A stretch of 36,317 bases of DNA from positions 1 to 36,317 of the forward strand of contig JAFZNO010000059.1 in the NCBI GenBank assembly GCA_017552985.1. The letters run 5' to 3'. Below the pieces are notes generated by a model, which saw only the letters and a program-made list of their open reading frames with translations, did not search any database and was not told the origin of the DNA. The position numbers and the translations under genes are program-made. Source of the DNA: Lachnospiraceae bacterium (GTDB taxonomy: Bacteria > Bacillota > Clostridia > Lachnospirales > Lachnospiraceae). Positions 24,493 through 33,503 of this stretch are shown here, in pieces. Positions within the stretch are counted from its first letter, which is position 1; each line of letters opens with the position of its first letter.

Positions 24493-26481
24493 ATGGATCA
24501 TTTTGCTTTGCATTCGGAATATCAGCCGACGGGTGATCAACCCCAGGCGATCAAGGAATTAGTGGACGGGTTCCGCGCGGGAAATCAGTTTGAGACCCTG
24601 CTTGGCGTTACCGGTTCGGGAAAGACGTTTACCATGGCGAACGTGATCGCGGCCTTGAATAAGCCGACGCTCGTCATCGCACATAATAAAACGCTTGCTG
24701 CACAGCTCTACGGAGAGTTCAAGGAATTCTTTCCTGAGAACGCCGTGGAGTATTTTGTGTCTTATTATGATTACTATCAGCCCGAGGCGTACGTGCCGCA
24801 GTCAGACACTTACATTGCAAAGGATTCTTCCATCAATGACGAGATCGATAAGCTGCGTCTCTCCGCGACGGCATCCCTGACGGAGCGGCGCGACGTGGTG
24901 GTCGTGGCCAGCGTGTCCTGCATTTACGGACTGGGCAGTCCGGACGAGTACCAGGACATGGTAGTGAGCCTTCGCCCCGGCATGATGAAGGACAGGGACC
25001 AGGTGCTTAGGGATCTTGTGGGCATGCAGTACGTCCGGAACGATCTGGATCTGGAGCGCGGCACGTTCCGCGTAAGGGGCGACGTCCTTGAGATCTATCC
25101 CGCGGAGGGCGGCGATTATTTTATCCGGGTGGAATTCTTTGGTGACGAGATCGACCGCATTGCGCAAGTGGAACCGCTCTCGGGAAAGGTTCACGCAACG
25201 CTGCAACACGTGGCGATCTTTCCCGCTTCCCATTACGTCGTGGCACCGGAAAAGATCAAGGTTGCCTGCGACAACATCGAGAAGGAATTGGAAGAGCGTG
25301 TGAAGTTCTTTAAGTCGGAGGACAAGCTGATCGAGGCACAGCGCATCTCCGAGCGGACGAATTTTGACGTGGAAATGCTCAGGGAGACGGGATTTTGTTC
25401 TGGTATTGAGAACTATTCGAGGCATCTCGTGGGCTCAAAGCCCGGGGATCCGCCCATGACGCTGATGGACTTCTTCCCTGATGATTTTCTTATCATCATC
25501 GACGAGTCGCACATGACGATCCCGCAGATCGGCGCCATGTTCCACGGCGACCGCTCCAGAAAGACGACGCTGGTGGACTATGGATTCCGCCTGCCCTCGG
25601 CACTTGACAACAGGCCCTTGAATTTCGAGGAGTTCGAGGCACATATCGATCAGATGCTGTTTGTTTCCGCGACGCCGTCGAAATATGAGGAGGAGCATGA
25701 GCTTCTTCGCACCGAGCAGATCATCCGTCCCACGGGACTCTTGGATCCCGAGGTGAGCGTGCGGCCCGTGGAAGGGCAGATCGATGATCTCGTGGGCGAG
25801 ATCAACAAAGAGGTTGCAAAGCATAACAAGGTTCTTGTGACGACGCTGACGAAGCACATGGCTGAGGATCTCACGGATTACCTGAAAGAAGTCGGGATCC
25901 GCGTGAAATACCTTCACTCAGACATTGACACGCTGGAGCGTGCCCAGATCATCAGGGACATGCGATTGGACGTGTTTGACGTGCTGGTCGGCATCAATCT
26001 GCTCAGGGAGGGACTTGACATACCTGAGATTTCTCTCGTTGCGATCCTGGACGCGGACAAGGAAGGCTTCCTTCGAAGCGGAACGTCCCTGATCCAGACG
26101 ATCGGACGCGCGGCGCGTAACGCTGAAGGCCACGTCATCATGTACGCGGACGTGATCACGGATTCCATGCGGACGGCCATCGACGAGACGAACAGACGTC
26201 GCGCCATCCAGCAAAAATATAACGACGAGAACGGCATCACGCCGCAGACGATAAAGAAGGCCGTGCGTGACCTCATCAGCATCTCCAAGGCAGTGGCTAA
26301 GGAAGAGATGCGCTTTGAAAAGGATCCGGAGTCGATGAGCAAGAAGGAACTGGAAAAGCTCATCGGTGAAGTACAAAAGAGGATGCAGCGGGCGGCAGCA
26401 GATCTCGATTTCGAGAGCGCGGCCGAGCTTCGTGACCAGATGATCGAATTGAAAAAACATTTGAGGGACATGGATTCTTAA
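24493..26481 (+). CDS. uvrB: Excinuclease ABC subunit B
   Basis: A 662-residue UvrB of normal length. Walker A is GVTGSGKT with Lys44; the damage-gripping beta-hairpin motif [18 protein letters not shown] is at ~91-108; motif II is [14 protein letters not shown]; later helicase motifs include [16 protein letters not shown] and [12 protein letters not shown]. The C-terminal UVR motif ([20 protein letters not shown]) recruits UvrC. UvrB is loaded on damaged DNA by UvrA and forms the pre-incision complex. GGGAAGGTG upstream supports ATG 24493. The gene has its own promoter after the terminator and leads an operon that includes uvrA. Confidence 0.97.
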   Translation: MDHFALHSEYQPTGDQPQAIKELVDGFRAGNQFETLLGVTGSGKTFTMANVIAALNKPTLVIAHNKTLAAQLYGEFKEFFPENAVEYFVSYYDYYQPEAYVPQSDTYIAKDSSINDEIDKLRLSATASLTERRDVVVVASVSCIYGLGSPDEYQDMVVSLRPGMMKDRDQVLRDLVGMQYVRNDLDLERGTFRVRGDVLEIYPAEGGDYFIRVEFFGDEIDRIAQVEPLSGKVHATLQHVAIFPASHYVVAPEKIKVACDNIEKELEERVKFFKSEDKLIEAQRISERTNFDVEMLRETGFCSGIENYSRHLVGSKPGDPPMTLMDFFPDDFLIIIDESHMTIPQIGAMFHGDRSRKTTLVDYGFRLPSALDNRPLNFEEFEAHIDQMLFVSATPSKYEEEHELLRTEQIIRPTGLLDPEVSVRPVEGQIDDLVGEINKEVAKHNKVLVTTLTKHMAEDLTDYLKEVGIRVKYLHSDIDTLERAQIIRDMRLDVFDVLVGINLLREGLDIPEISLVAILDADKEGFLRSGTSLIQTIGRAARNAEGHVIMYADVITDSMRTAIDETNRRRAIQQKYNDENGITPQTIKKAVRDLISISKAVAKEEMRFEKDPESMSKKELEKLIGEVQKRMQRAAADLDFESAAELRDQMIELKKHLRDMDS

Positions 26482-26519
26482 GTGGGACGTAGGGTACGCG
26501 TCAGCGGGAGGATAGAGAA

Positions 26520-26909
26520 GTGAAGAAACAGATACAGGAATACGTGAAGTTCATTAAGGGAATCTTAACGGAGGACAAACCGGGGACGGACTGGAAAGAA
26601 GTGGCGATGCGTCATCTGGTAAAGATTGAATTTTACCAGCATGAGAGGCTGATCCACCTGATCGTGACGGCGCTCTTTGCGGTGATGGAGGTCATTTGCG
26701 TGGCAACGTTGCTTGCGACTTCCAATCTTTGGTCGCTGGCGCTCATGGTCATGATCCTGGTGCTTTTGGTGCCATATATTGGGCATTATTATTTCTTGGA
26801 GAATTCCGTACAGGAGCTCTATTTGATCTATGACGTGATCCTTTCGAGGATTCCCGGCGGGGACGCGAACATGCCTTTGGAAGAAGAAACACAGGGCGGG
26901 AAGAAATAG
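26520..26909 (+). CDS. Small two-helix membrane protein, unknown
   Basis: A 129-residue protein starting at GTG with GGGAGG (26506-26511) 8 bases upstream. The N-terminal 45 residues are charged (VKFIKGILTEDKPGTDWKEVAMRHL), followed by two hydrophobic helices (LIVTALFAVMEVICVATLLA and LALMVMILVLLVPYIGHYYF) and a 45-residue tail (SVQELYLIYDVILSRIPGGDANMPLEEETQ). Both ends should face the same side. I do not recognise the family. It is placed between uvrB and a further small gene before uvrA, so it is cotranscribed with excision-repair genes; a role in repair is not shown. Confidence 0.8.
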   Translation: MKKQIQEYVKFIKGILTEDKPGTDWKEVAMRHLVKIEFYQHERLIHLIVTALFAVMEVICVATLLATSNLWSLALMVMILVLLVPYIGHYYFLENSVQELYLIYDVILSRIPGGDANMPLEEETQGGKK

Positions 26910-26930
26910 GGTTTCCGGAGGAGTGAGCAC

Positions 26931-27134
26931 ATGGACGAACAGGAGATAGATGATCTGGTAAAAATGATCGACGGAAAGATGGACGGAGGCGTGAGCAGGC
27001 TGTCCGTGGGCTTTCTGGCGAATCAGAAAAAGGATTTTGTAGCGGAAAAACGCATGTATGGAAAGAGAGACGCCTGGGATCCGTGGATCTGGGGCGAAGG
27101 ATACGGCAGCAGGGAGCAGGACGAGAGCTTTTGA
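26931..27134 (+). CDS. Small protein of unknown function
   Basis: A 67-residue hydrophilic protein: an acidic start (MDEQEIDDLVKMIDGKMDGGVSRL), a basic centre (NQKKDFVAEKRMYGKRDAWD) and a Trp/Gly end (WDPWIWGEGYGSREQDESF). CGGAGGAG before the ATG is a strong ribosome binding site, and it follows the previous gene by 21 bases, so it looks real despite its size. It has no membrane helix and no Cys. The family is not recognised. Confidence 0.72.
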   Translation: MDEQEIDDLVKMIDGKMDGGVSRLSVGFLANQKKDFVAEKRMYGKRDAWDPWIWGEGYGSREQDESF

Positions 27135-27205
27135 CGATAGTCCGGCCGCTGCGTATTGGAAGTAGTGGTTTTAGTGAATAACAAAGACGGAAAGTTGGAG
27201 AAATG

Positions 27206-30073
27206 ATGGCAGGCGAGAAAAATGCGCTTCCGAAGTTTGACGCGCGGGATTACATTAAGATCCGCGGCGCGCGGGAGCATAACTTAAAAAACATTGACGT
27301 AAACATCCCTAGAAACAAATTGGTAGTTCTGACAGGAATGTCAGGTTCTGGGAAATCTTCTTTGGCATTTGATACGATCTACGCGGAAGGACAGAGACGC
27401 TACATGGAGTCTTTATCTTCTTACGCGAGACAATTCCTGGGACAGATGGAGAAACCTGACGTGGAGAGGATTGACGGGCTTTCCCCCGCGATCTCCATCG
27501 ATCAGAAGTCGACGAACAGGAATCCCCGTTCGACGGTGGGAACCGTGACGGAGATCTATGACTATTTTAGACTTTTGTACGCCAGGATAGGCACGCCGCA
27601 CTGCCCGAACTGCGGAAGGGTGATCGCAAGGCAGACGGTGGATCAGATGGTGGATCAGATCACGGCCCTCCCGGAGGGGACGAGGCTGCAGCTCCTTGCG
27701 CCCGTGGTGCGCGGCAGGAAGGGCCAGCACGAGAAGGTTTTGGAGCGGGCGAGCCGCAGCGGCTACGTGCGTGTCCGGGTTGACGGGAATCTGTACGAGC
27801 TGACGGAAGAGATCAAGCTGGATAAAAACATAAAGCATAACATCGAGATCGTAGTGGACAGGCTTGTGGTCAAGCCGGGAATGGAAAGGCGTCTCGCTGA
27901 TTCCATCGAGAGCGCGCTGAATTTAGCTGACGGGCTTTTGGAGGTTGACGTGATTGACGGCGAAACTATGAGCTTTAGCCAGAATTTTGCCTGCCCGGAC
28001 TGCGGCGTGAGCATCGGCGAGATCGAGCCCCGGAGCTTTTCCTTTAACAATCCCTTTGGGGCATGCCCTGCCTGCTTTGGTCTGGGGTATAAAATGGAGT
28101 TTGACGAGGGACTTCTCATTCCGGACACGTCCCTGTCCATCCGCCAGGGAGCCATCGCTGCCCTTGGCTGGCAGTCCTGCGGGGACAAGGGAAGCTTTAC
28201 GAACGCGCTTTTACAGGCACTTTGCAAGGAATATAAGTTTGACCTGGACACGCCCTTTGAGAAGTATCCGCAGAAGATCAAGGACGTGCTGATCCACGGA
28301 ACGAACGGGAAGACCGTGGACGTATATTATGAGGGCCAGCGAGGCCGGGGGATTTACCCCACGGCCTTTGAAGGGCTGATCAAAAACATGGAGAGAAGAT
28401 ACAAGGAAACCTTCTCGGAGGCCATGAAGCAGGAATATGAGACCTTCATGCGCATCACGCCCTGTAAGGAATGTAATGGCATGAGACTGAAGAAGGAATC
28501 TCTTGCCGTGACGATATGCGACAAGAATATCCATGAAGTGACAAATCTGTCAGTTATTAATCTCCAGAAGTTCTTACAGGAGATGCAACTTTCACCGCAA
28601 CAGGAATTCATCGGAAAGCGCGTGTTGAAGGAAATCCGGGCGCGGGTTGGCTTTTTGGTGGACGTAGGCTTGGAATACCTGTCCTTATCCCGCGCGACGG
28701 CCAGTCTTTCCGGCGGCGAGGCGCAGAGAATCCGTCTTGCCACCCAGATCGGTTCCGGACTGATGGGCGTTTGTTATATTTTGGATGAGCCCAGCATAGG
28801 CTTGCATCAGAGGGATAATGACAAGCTTTTAAACACGTTGAAAAACCTGCGTGATCTCGGCACCACGCTGATCGTCGTGGAGCATGACGAGGATACCATG
28901 CTGGCGGCGGATCACATAGTGGACATTGGACCTGGCGCCGGCTCCCACGGAGGAGAGGTGGTCGCACAGGGCACGGCAGAAGAGATCATGAAGGTGCCAG
29001 AGTCCATTACGGGACAGTATTTGTCAGGAAAGAAGAAGATCCCCGTGCCGGCAAGCCGCAGAAAACCTGCAAACTGGATCACGGTGAAGGGCGCACAGGA
29101 GCACAATCTGAAGAATATTGACGTGAGGATTCCCTTGGGCGTGATGACTTGTGTGACAGGTGTGTCAGGTTCTGGCAAGAGTTCTCTTGTAAACGAGATC
29201 CTGTATAAGCGTCTGGCAAAGGAATTAAACCGCGCGCGCATCATTCCCGGAAAACATGCAGACATAGAGGGGATGAAACAGCTTGACAAAGTCATCGCCA
29301 TCGACCAGTCTCCCATCGGACGCACGCCCAGGTCCAATCCGGCGACGTACACGGGCGTCTTTGACCAGATCCGCGATCTCTTTGCCTCCACCGCGGACGC
29401 GAAGGCGAAGGGCTATGCGAAGGGCCGTTTCTCCTTTAACGTAAAGGGCGGACGCTGCGAAGCCTGCAGCGGCGACGGTATCATCAAGATCGAGATGCAT
29501 TTCCTGCCTGACGTTTACGTGCCTTGTGAGGTCTGCGGTGGAAAACGTTACAATCGCGAGACGCTTGACGTGAAATACAAGGGGAAGAGCATTTTTGACG
29601 TGCTTGACATGACTGTGGAGGAAGCACTTTCGTTCTTTGAAAACATGCCATCCATCCGGAATAAGATCCAGACTCTATTTGACGTGGGCCTTGGCTACGT
29701 AAAGCTTGGCCAGCCTTCCACGGAACTCTCCGGCGGTGAGGCACAGCGCATCAAACTTGCGACGGAGCTCTCAAGAAGGAGCACGGGCAAGACGATCTAT
29801 ATTTTGGATGAGCCCACGACGGGCCTGCATTTTGCGGACGTCCACAAGCTTGTGGAGATTTTGCATCGTCTCGCGGACGGCGGAAATACCGTGGTCGTGA
29901 TCGAACACAATCTCGACGTGATCAAGACGGCCGACTATATCATTGACATGGGACCCGAGGGCGGAGACCGCGGAGGTACCGTCATCGCGGAAGGAACCCC
30001 GGAAGAGATCGCAAAGAACAAGAAGTCCTATACGGGTGCCTACGTCAAAAAAATGCTGGAGAAGAATTTATGA
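27206..30073 (+). CDS. uvrA: Excinuclease ABC subunit A
   Basis: A 955-residue UvrA of normal length, a tandem ABC ATPase. The first half has [14 protein letters not shown] and signature [16 protein letters not shown]; the second has [15 protein letters not shown] and [16 protein letters not shown] with [14 protein letters not shown]. Two zinc modules are intact: CPDC...CPAC near residues 265-295 and CEAC...CEVC near 755-782. UvrA2 scans for lesions and loads UvrB. Two ATGs are adjacent (27203 and 27206); GGAG at 27197-27200 is better spaced for 27206, though 27203 would add only one Met. Its stop overlaps the helicase start in ATGA (30070-30073). Confidence 0.96.
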   Translation: MAGEKNALPKFDARDYIKIRGAREHNLKNIDVNIPRNKLVVLTGMSGSGKSSLAFDTIYAEGQRRYMESLSSYARQFLGQMEKPDVERIDGLSPAISIDQKSTNRNPRSTVGTVTEIYDYFRLLYARIGTPHCPNCGRVIARQTVDQMVDQITALPEGTRLQLLAPVVRGRKGQHEKVLERASRSGYVRVRVDGNLYELTEEIKLDKNIKHNIEIVVDRLVVKPGMERRLADSIESALNLADGLLEVDVIDGETMSFSQNFACPDCGVSIGEIEPRSFSFNNPFGACPACFGLGYKMEFDEGLLIPDTSLSIRQGAIAALGWQSCGDKGSFTNALLQALCKEYKFDLDTPFEKYPQKIKDVLIHGTNGKTVDVYYEGQRGRGIYPTAFEGLIKNMERRYKETFSEAMKQEYETFMRITPCKECNGMRLKKESLAVTICDKNIHEVTNLSVINLQKFLQEMQLSPQQEFIGKRVLKEIRARVGFLVDVGLEYLSLSRATASLSGGEAQRIRLATQIGSGLMGVCYILDEPSIGLHQRDNDKLLNTLKNLRDLGTTLIVVEHDEDTMLAADHIVDIGPGAGSHGGEVVAQGTAEEIMKVPESITGQYLSGKKKIPVPASRRKPANWITVKGAQEHNLKNIDVRIPLGVMTCVTGVSGSGKSSLVNEILYKRLAKELNRARIIPGKHADIEGMKQLDKVIAIDQSPIGRTPRSNPATYTGVFDQIRDLFASTADAKAKGYAKGRFSFNVKGGRCEACSGDGIIKIEMHFLPDVYVPCEVCGGKRYNRETLDVKYKGKSIFDVLDMTVEEALSFFENMPSIRNKIQTLFDVGLGYVKLGQPSTELSGGEAQRIKLATELSRRSTGKTIYILDEPTTGLHFADVHKLVEILHRLADGGNTVVVIEHNLDVIKTADYIIDMGPEGGDRGGTVIAEGTPEEIAKNKKSYTGAYVKKMLEKNL

Positions 30074-32142
30074 TACAGAGCGATAAGTTGGTGCAGTTCT
30101 ACTTTACGCAATACCGGGACTGCTCCAAGAGCATGAAAAAGAAGAACAATGACGGCAAGAAAAACTTTGTGCAGAGGATGGACAGGCTGTACAAGGAGCT
30201 GAAGGAGTCCAAGAATCCCAAGATCAGCCAGGCGCATCTCGACGAGTATCACCGCATGGTGCGCAGCATGGCCTATTATACCTTCCAGACGGACAATCAG
30301 TTTGCCATCATGAAGCTGCGCGACATGATCCTGCCGGAGCTTGTGCGGCTTGACCTCTTGGGAATGAAGCCAGAGGAGCAGGAGCTGGTCACGGCGAAGT
30401 TTTTGGATTTTGTCCGCGAGGAATATCCGTATGAGATCTGCCAAAAGTCCCTTAGAAACCTTGCGAAGAATAATGCGGAGAGCGGCATACGAAGTCAGAT
30501 CATCGGCATGGTGCCCACGAGACCTGAGACGGAGTTCCCGAAGGCATTGGAGATGCAACGCCATTTCATCCTGCACGTGGGTCCCACAAACTGCGGAAAG
30601 ACCTATCACGCGCTGGAGAGCCTAAAGAGGGCGATGAACGGTGTGTATCTGGGACCGCTCAGACTTTTGGCACTGGAAGTCTATGAGAAGATGAATGACG
30701 CCGGCATCCCTTGTACCATGCTGACCGGCGAGGAGAGGATCTATCAGGAGAATTCTTTCATCACCGCGTCCACCATAGAGATGCTGGACATTGAGCAGGA
30801 GTATGACGTGGCCGTGATCGATGAGGCGCAGATGATCACGGATCCGGACAGGGGTCATTCCTGGACGAGGGCGATCCTGGGCGTGCAGGCAAAGGAGATC
30901 CACGTCTGCATGAGTCCGGCGGCGGAGAAGGTGGTAAAGCATCTGATCTCGCTCTGCGGCGATACGGAAGAAACCAATCACTATGAGAGAAAGACGAAGC
31001 TCCTTTGCGAGGACGTGCCGGCGGTTTTCCCGGATGACGTACAGGAAGGGGATGCGGTCATTGCCTTTTCGAAGCGTGCCGTTCTGGACATCGCGGGGCG
31101 CCTTGAGAGCGACGGCATCAAGGCCAGCGTGATCTACGGCAGTCTTCCGCCGGAGATCAGAAGGCGTCAGATCCATCTGTTTACGACGCATCAGACGAAG
31201 GTGGTGGTCTCGACGGATGCCATAGGCATGGGGTTAAATCTTCCCGTGCGAAGGATCGTCTTTGCGCAGACGACGAAGTTTGACGGAAAGGAGACGGGAC
31301 CCTTGACGGTGGAGACAATCCATCAGATCGCGGGCCGCGCGGGCCGTTTTGGCATCTATGACACGGGCTACGTCAACGCCGTCGGCGAGGAAAACCTGAA
31401 TTTCATCAAGGAGAATTTCCCGAAGAAGGAAAAGGAGGTGGAGACGGTCAGCCTTGGCTTCCCGCAGGTGCTTCTCGACATGGATGAGCCGCTGGACGCC
31501 ATCCTGAAGATCTGGAAGTCCGTTGAAACCCAGCCTCCCTTCGAGAAGATCAGCATAGAAGAAGTATTGTTCCTGTATGAGCGGGCTTATAAGGACCGCA
31601 AGGAGATTGACGGATTTGAGGACAAGCACCTGCTCTATCGCATGCTGACCTGTTCCATTGACGTAAAGAACCGGGACATCGTGGAACTTTGGCTCTATTA
31701 CTGTAAGACCTACACGGCGGACGTAAGCCTGCATTTTCCGGCTTTGATCATGTGTACGGACATAGGCCTGCATAAGTACGAGACCTTTTATAAGCTCTTG
31801 GATCTTTATTATCAGTTCTCCATCCGCATGGGCAAGGTGATCGAGCAGGACCGCCTGGACAAGGAGCGTGAGAAGACGGAGGAGACCATCATGCGTCTCC
31901 TTGCGAAAGACAAGAACGTCTTTATCCGTAAGTGTCAGTATTGCGGCGCACCGATCCCGCTCTCCAGCTCTTCGCGCATGTGTGACGTCTGCTATGCGGA
32001 GATGAAAGCGCACAGGATCGTTGGGGAATCCAGCTTTGGAAAATCGAAAAGGGACGGGATGCGCGGCGATGCCGGCAAGAAGAAGGAATCCCGCGGAGGC
32101 GGGCAGCACCGCCGTTATCACCGCCGTCACGGAGATTCCTAA
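30070..32142 (+). CDS. Suv3-like superfamily 2 helicase with C-terminal Cys4 knuckle
   Basis: A 690-residue helicase. A helical N-terminal domain of ~160 residues precedes the core: motif [18 protein letters not shown] with Lys177, then [17 protein letters not shown], motif [23 protein letters not shown] (Asp251), motif [20 protein letters not shown] and motif [13 protein letters not shown] (Gln419-Gly427). This combination matches Suv3/SUPV3L1, the mitochondrial degradosome RNA helicase, more than any common bacterial DEAD-box type. The C-terminus has a helical bundle, then Cys622-Cys625 and Cys638-Cys641 (CQYCGAP...MCDVC), a likely zinc knuckle, and a basic His/Arg tail. It is translationally coupled to uvrA. 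Substrate, RNA or DNA, is unknown. Confidence 0.88.
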   Translation: MIQSDKLVQFYFTQYRDCSKSMKKKNNDGKKNFVQRMDRLYKELKESKNPKISQAHLDEYHRMVRSMAYYTFQTDNQFAIMKLRDMILPELVRLDLLGMKPEEQELVTAKFLDFVREEYPYEICQKSLRNLAKNNAESGIRSQIIGMVPTRPETEFPKALEMQRHFILHVGPTNCGKTYHALESLKRAMNGVYLGPLRLLALEVYEKMNDAGIPCTMLTGEERIYQENSFITASTIEMLDIEQEYDVAVIDEAQMITDPDRGHSWTRAILGVQAKEIHVCMSPAAEKVVKHLISLCGDTEETNHYERKTKLLCEDVPAVFPDDVQEGDAVIAFSKRAVLDIAGRLESDGIKASVIYGSLPPEIRRRQIHLFTTHQTKVVVSTDAIGMGLNLPVRRIVFAQTTKFDGKETGPLTVETIHQIAGRAGRFGIYDTGYVNAVGEENLNFIKENFPKKEKEVETVSLGFPQVLLDMDEPLDAILKIWKSVETQPPFEKISIEEVLFLYERAYKDRKEIDGFEDKHLLYRMLTCSIDVKNRDIVELWLYYCKTYTADVSLHFPALIMCTDIGLHKYETFYKLLDLYYQFSIRMGKVIEQDRLDKEREKTEETIMRLLAKDKNVFIRKCQYCGAPIPLSSSSRMCDVCYAEMKAHRIVGESSFGKSKRDGMRGDAGKKKESRGGGQHRRYHRRHGDS

Positions 32143-32176
32143 GTTGTTCCAAAATGGACGAGGATCAGGGCGAATT

Positions 32177-32237
32177 CTAAAAAATTTTAAAATTTTTTTT
32201 AGTTCCTCTATGAAAATGACGGGAATTCGGTTATAAT
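32177..32237 (+). promoter_or_regulatory. mreB promoter with A/T-rich UP-like element
   Basis: TATAAT at 32232-32237 is a perfect -10. The usual -35 position holds TATGAA, a poor match, but the block 32177-32202 is a pure A/T palindrome flanked by CT/AG (CTAAAAAATTTT...TTTTTTAG) that falls roughly at -40 to -65, the place of an UP element. The A/T block might also help end the helicase transcript. The gap to the mreB ATG is about 60 bases. Confidence 0.65.
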
Positions 32238-32298
32238 GTATTGCGCGTGACTCATTAATTTGATTTTTTTGGAATTTGAATGGAAAGAGGAGTTAAAA

Positions 32299-33291
32299 AT
32301 GCAAGGTACGGATATCGGCATTGACCTTGGAACGGCAAGCATACTTGTTTACATAAGAGGGAAGGGCGTGGTGTTAAAGGAGCCCTCCGTGGTTGCGCTC
32401 GACCGCGACACAAATAAGATCAAGGCGATCGGTGAGGATGCCAGACTGATGTTGGGACGTACTCCCGGCAACATCGTGGCCATCAGACCCTTACGTCAGG
32501 GCGTTATCTCTGATTACACCGTGACGGAGCAGATGATGAAATATTTCATCCAGAAGGCTCTCGGCAAGAAGGTATTCCGTCGCCCCCACATTGCGGTTTG
32601 CGTACCCAGTGGCGTAACGGAAGTAGAGAAGAAGGCCGTGGAGGATGCAACGTATCAGACTGGCGCGAAGGAGGTTTCCATCATTGAGGAGCCCATTGCG
32701 GCAGCCATTGGCGCGGGCATCGACATTTCCAAGCCCTGCGGCAACATGATCGTGGACATCGGCGGCGGCACCAGCGACATTGCCGTGATCTCCCTTGGAG
32801 GCACCGTTGTCAGCGCGTCAATCAAGATCGCCGGTGACGATTTCGACGAGGCGATCGTCCGTTACATGAGAAAGAAACACAATCTCCTCATCGGTGAGAG
32901 AACCGCAGAGGACATGAAGATTAAGATCGGATCCTGCTACAAGCGTCCGGAGCCTGACTTTATGGACGTTCGCGGACGTAACCTTGTGACGGGTCTTCCT
33001 AAGACCGTCAGCGTGTCTTCCGAGGAGATGGAGGAAGCGCTGAAGGAAGCGACGGCGCAGATCGTGGAGACCATTCACAGCGTGCTAGAGAAGACGCCCC
33101 CCGAGCTTGCGGCTGACATTGCGGATCGCGGCATCGTGCTCACCGGCGGCGGAAGTCTTTTGCGCGGTCTGGAGGAGCTGATCTCCGAGAAGACCGGCAT
33201 CAACTGCATGACGGCAGAGGATCCCATGACTGCCGTGGCAATCGGTACCGGAAAGTTTGTAGAGTTTATGTCGAATTATCGTGAGCCTTAA
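32299..33291 (+). CDS. mreB: Rod shape-determining actin-like protein MreB/Mbl
   Basis: A 330-residue bacterial actin of normal length. Phosphate-1 loop GIDLGTASILVYIRGKGVVL at residues 7-26, the connecting segment CVPSGVTEVEKKAVEDATYQTGAKEVSIIEEPIAAAIGAG, phosphate-2 MIVDIGGGTSDIAVIS and the adenosine motif GIVLTGGGSLLRGLEELI are all intact. It forms membrane-bound filaments that guide the wall-elongation machine. No mreC or mreD follows, so this is a stand-alone copy, and MreB versus Mbl cannot be settled here. AAAGAGGAG (32284-32292) sets ATG 32299. The gene has its own promoter and terminator. Confidence 0.95.
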   Translation: MQGTDIGIDLGTASILVYIRGKGVVLKEPSVVALDRDTNKIKAIGEDARLMLGRTPGNIVAIRPLRQGVISDYTVTEQMMKYFIQKALGKKVFRRPHIAVCVPSGVTEVEKKAVEDATYQTGAKEVSIIEEPIAAAIGAGIDISKPCGNMIVDIGGGTSDIAVISLGGTVVSASIKIAGDDFDEAIVRYMRKKHNLLIGERTAEDMKIKIGSCYKRPEPDFMDVRGRNLVTGLPKTVSVSSEEMEEALKEATAQIVETIHSVLEKTPPELAADIADRGIVLTGGGSLLRGLEELISEKTGINCMTAEDPMTAVAIGTGKFVEFMSNYREP

Positions 33292-33336
33292 TGGCATTTA
33301 CCCGGCGAGACGTATCGGATGACGCCGGAATTGGTT

Positions 33337-33392
33337 GCGCAAAGTCTGTTGAAGAATTGCAATGGACTTTGCGCGTGCTTTTTTCTATTTTC
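33337..33392 (+). terminator. Rho-independent terminator of mreB
   Basis: A perfect 10-bp stem GCGCAAAGTC (33337-33346) and GACTTTGCGC (33365-33374) is followed by GTGC and TTTTTTCTATTTT. The loop is long (18 bases), but the stem and T-run are clear. A smaller CCGGCG/CGCCGG stem (33302-33307 and 33323-33328) lies just upstream. Confidence 0.85.
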
Positions 33393-33503
33393 AGAATTTC
33401 TATTTTTCTTCCGGATTCCCCGGACAGTGATTTCATCAGAAACGCAGCGTAAAGATTGAAAAGGCTAGGGGCATGCGGATGACCCGTGGCTTTGGAGGTG
33501 TGC

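Noticed and set aside
27593-27650. Extra CxxC ([11 protein letters not shown]) in the first half of UvrA as a possible new zinc site
   Set aside because: Gram-positive UvrA proteins commonly carry CPxCG at this position, so it is an ordinary family feature.
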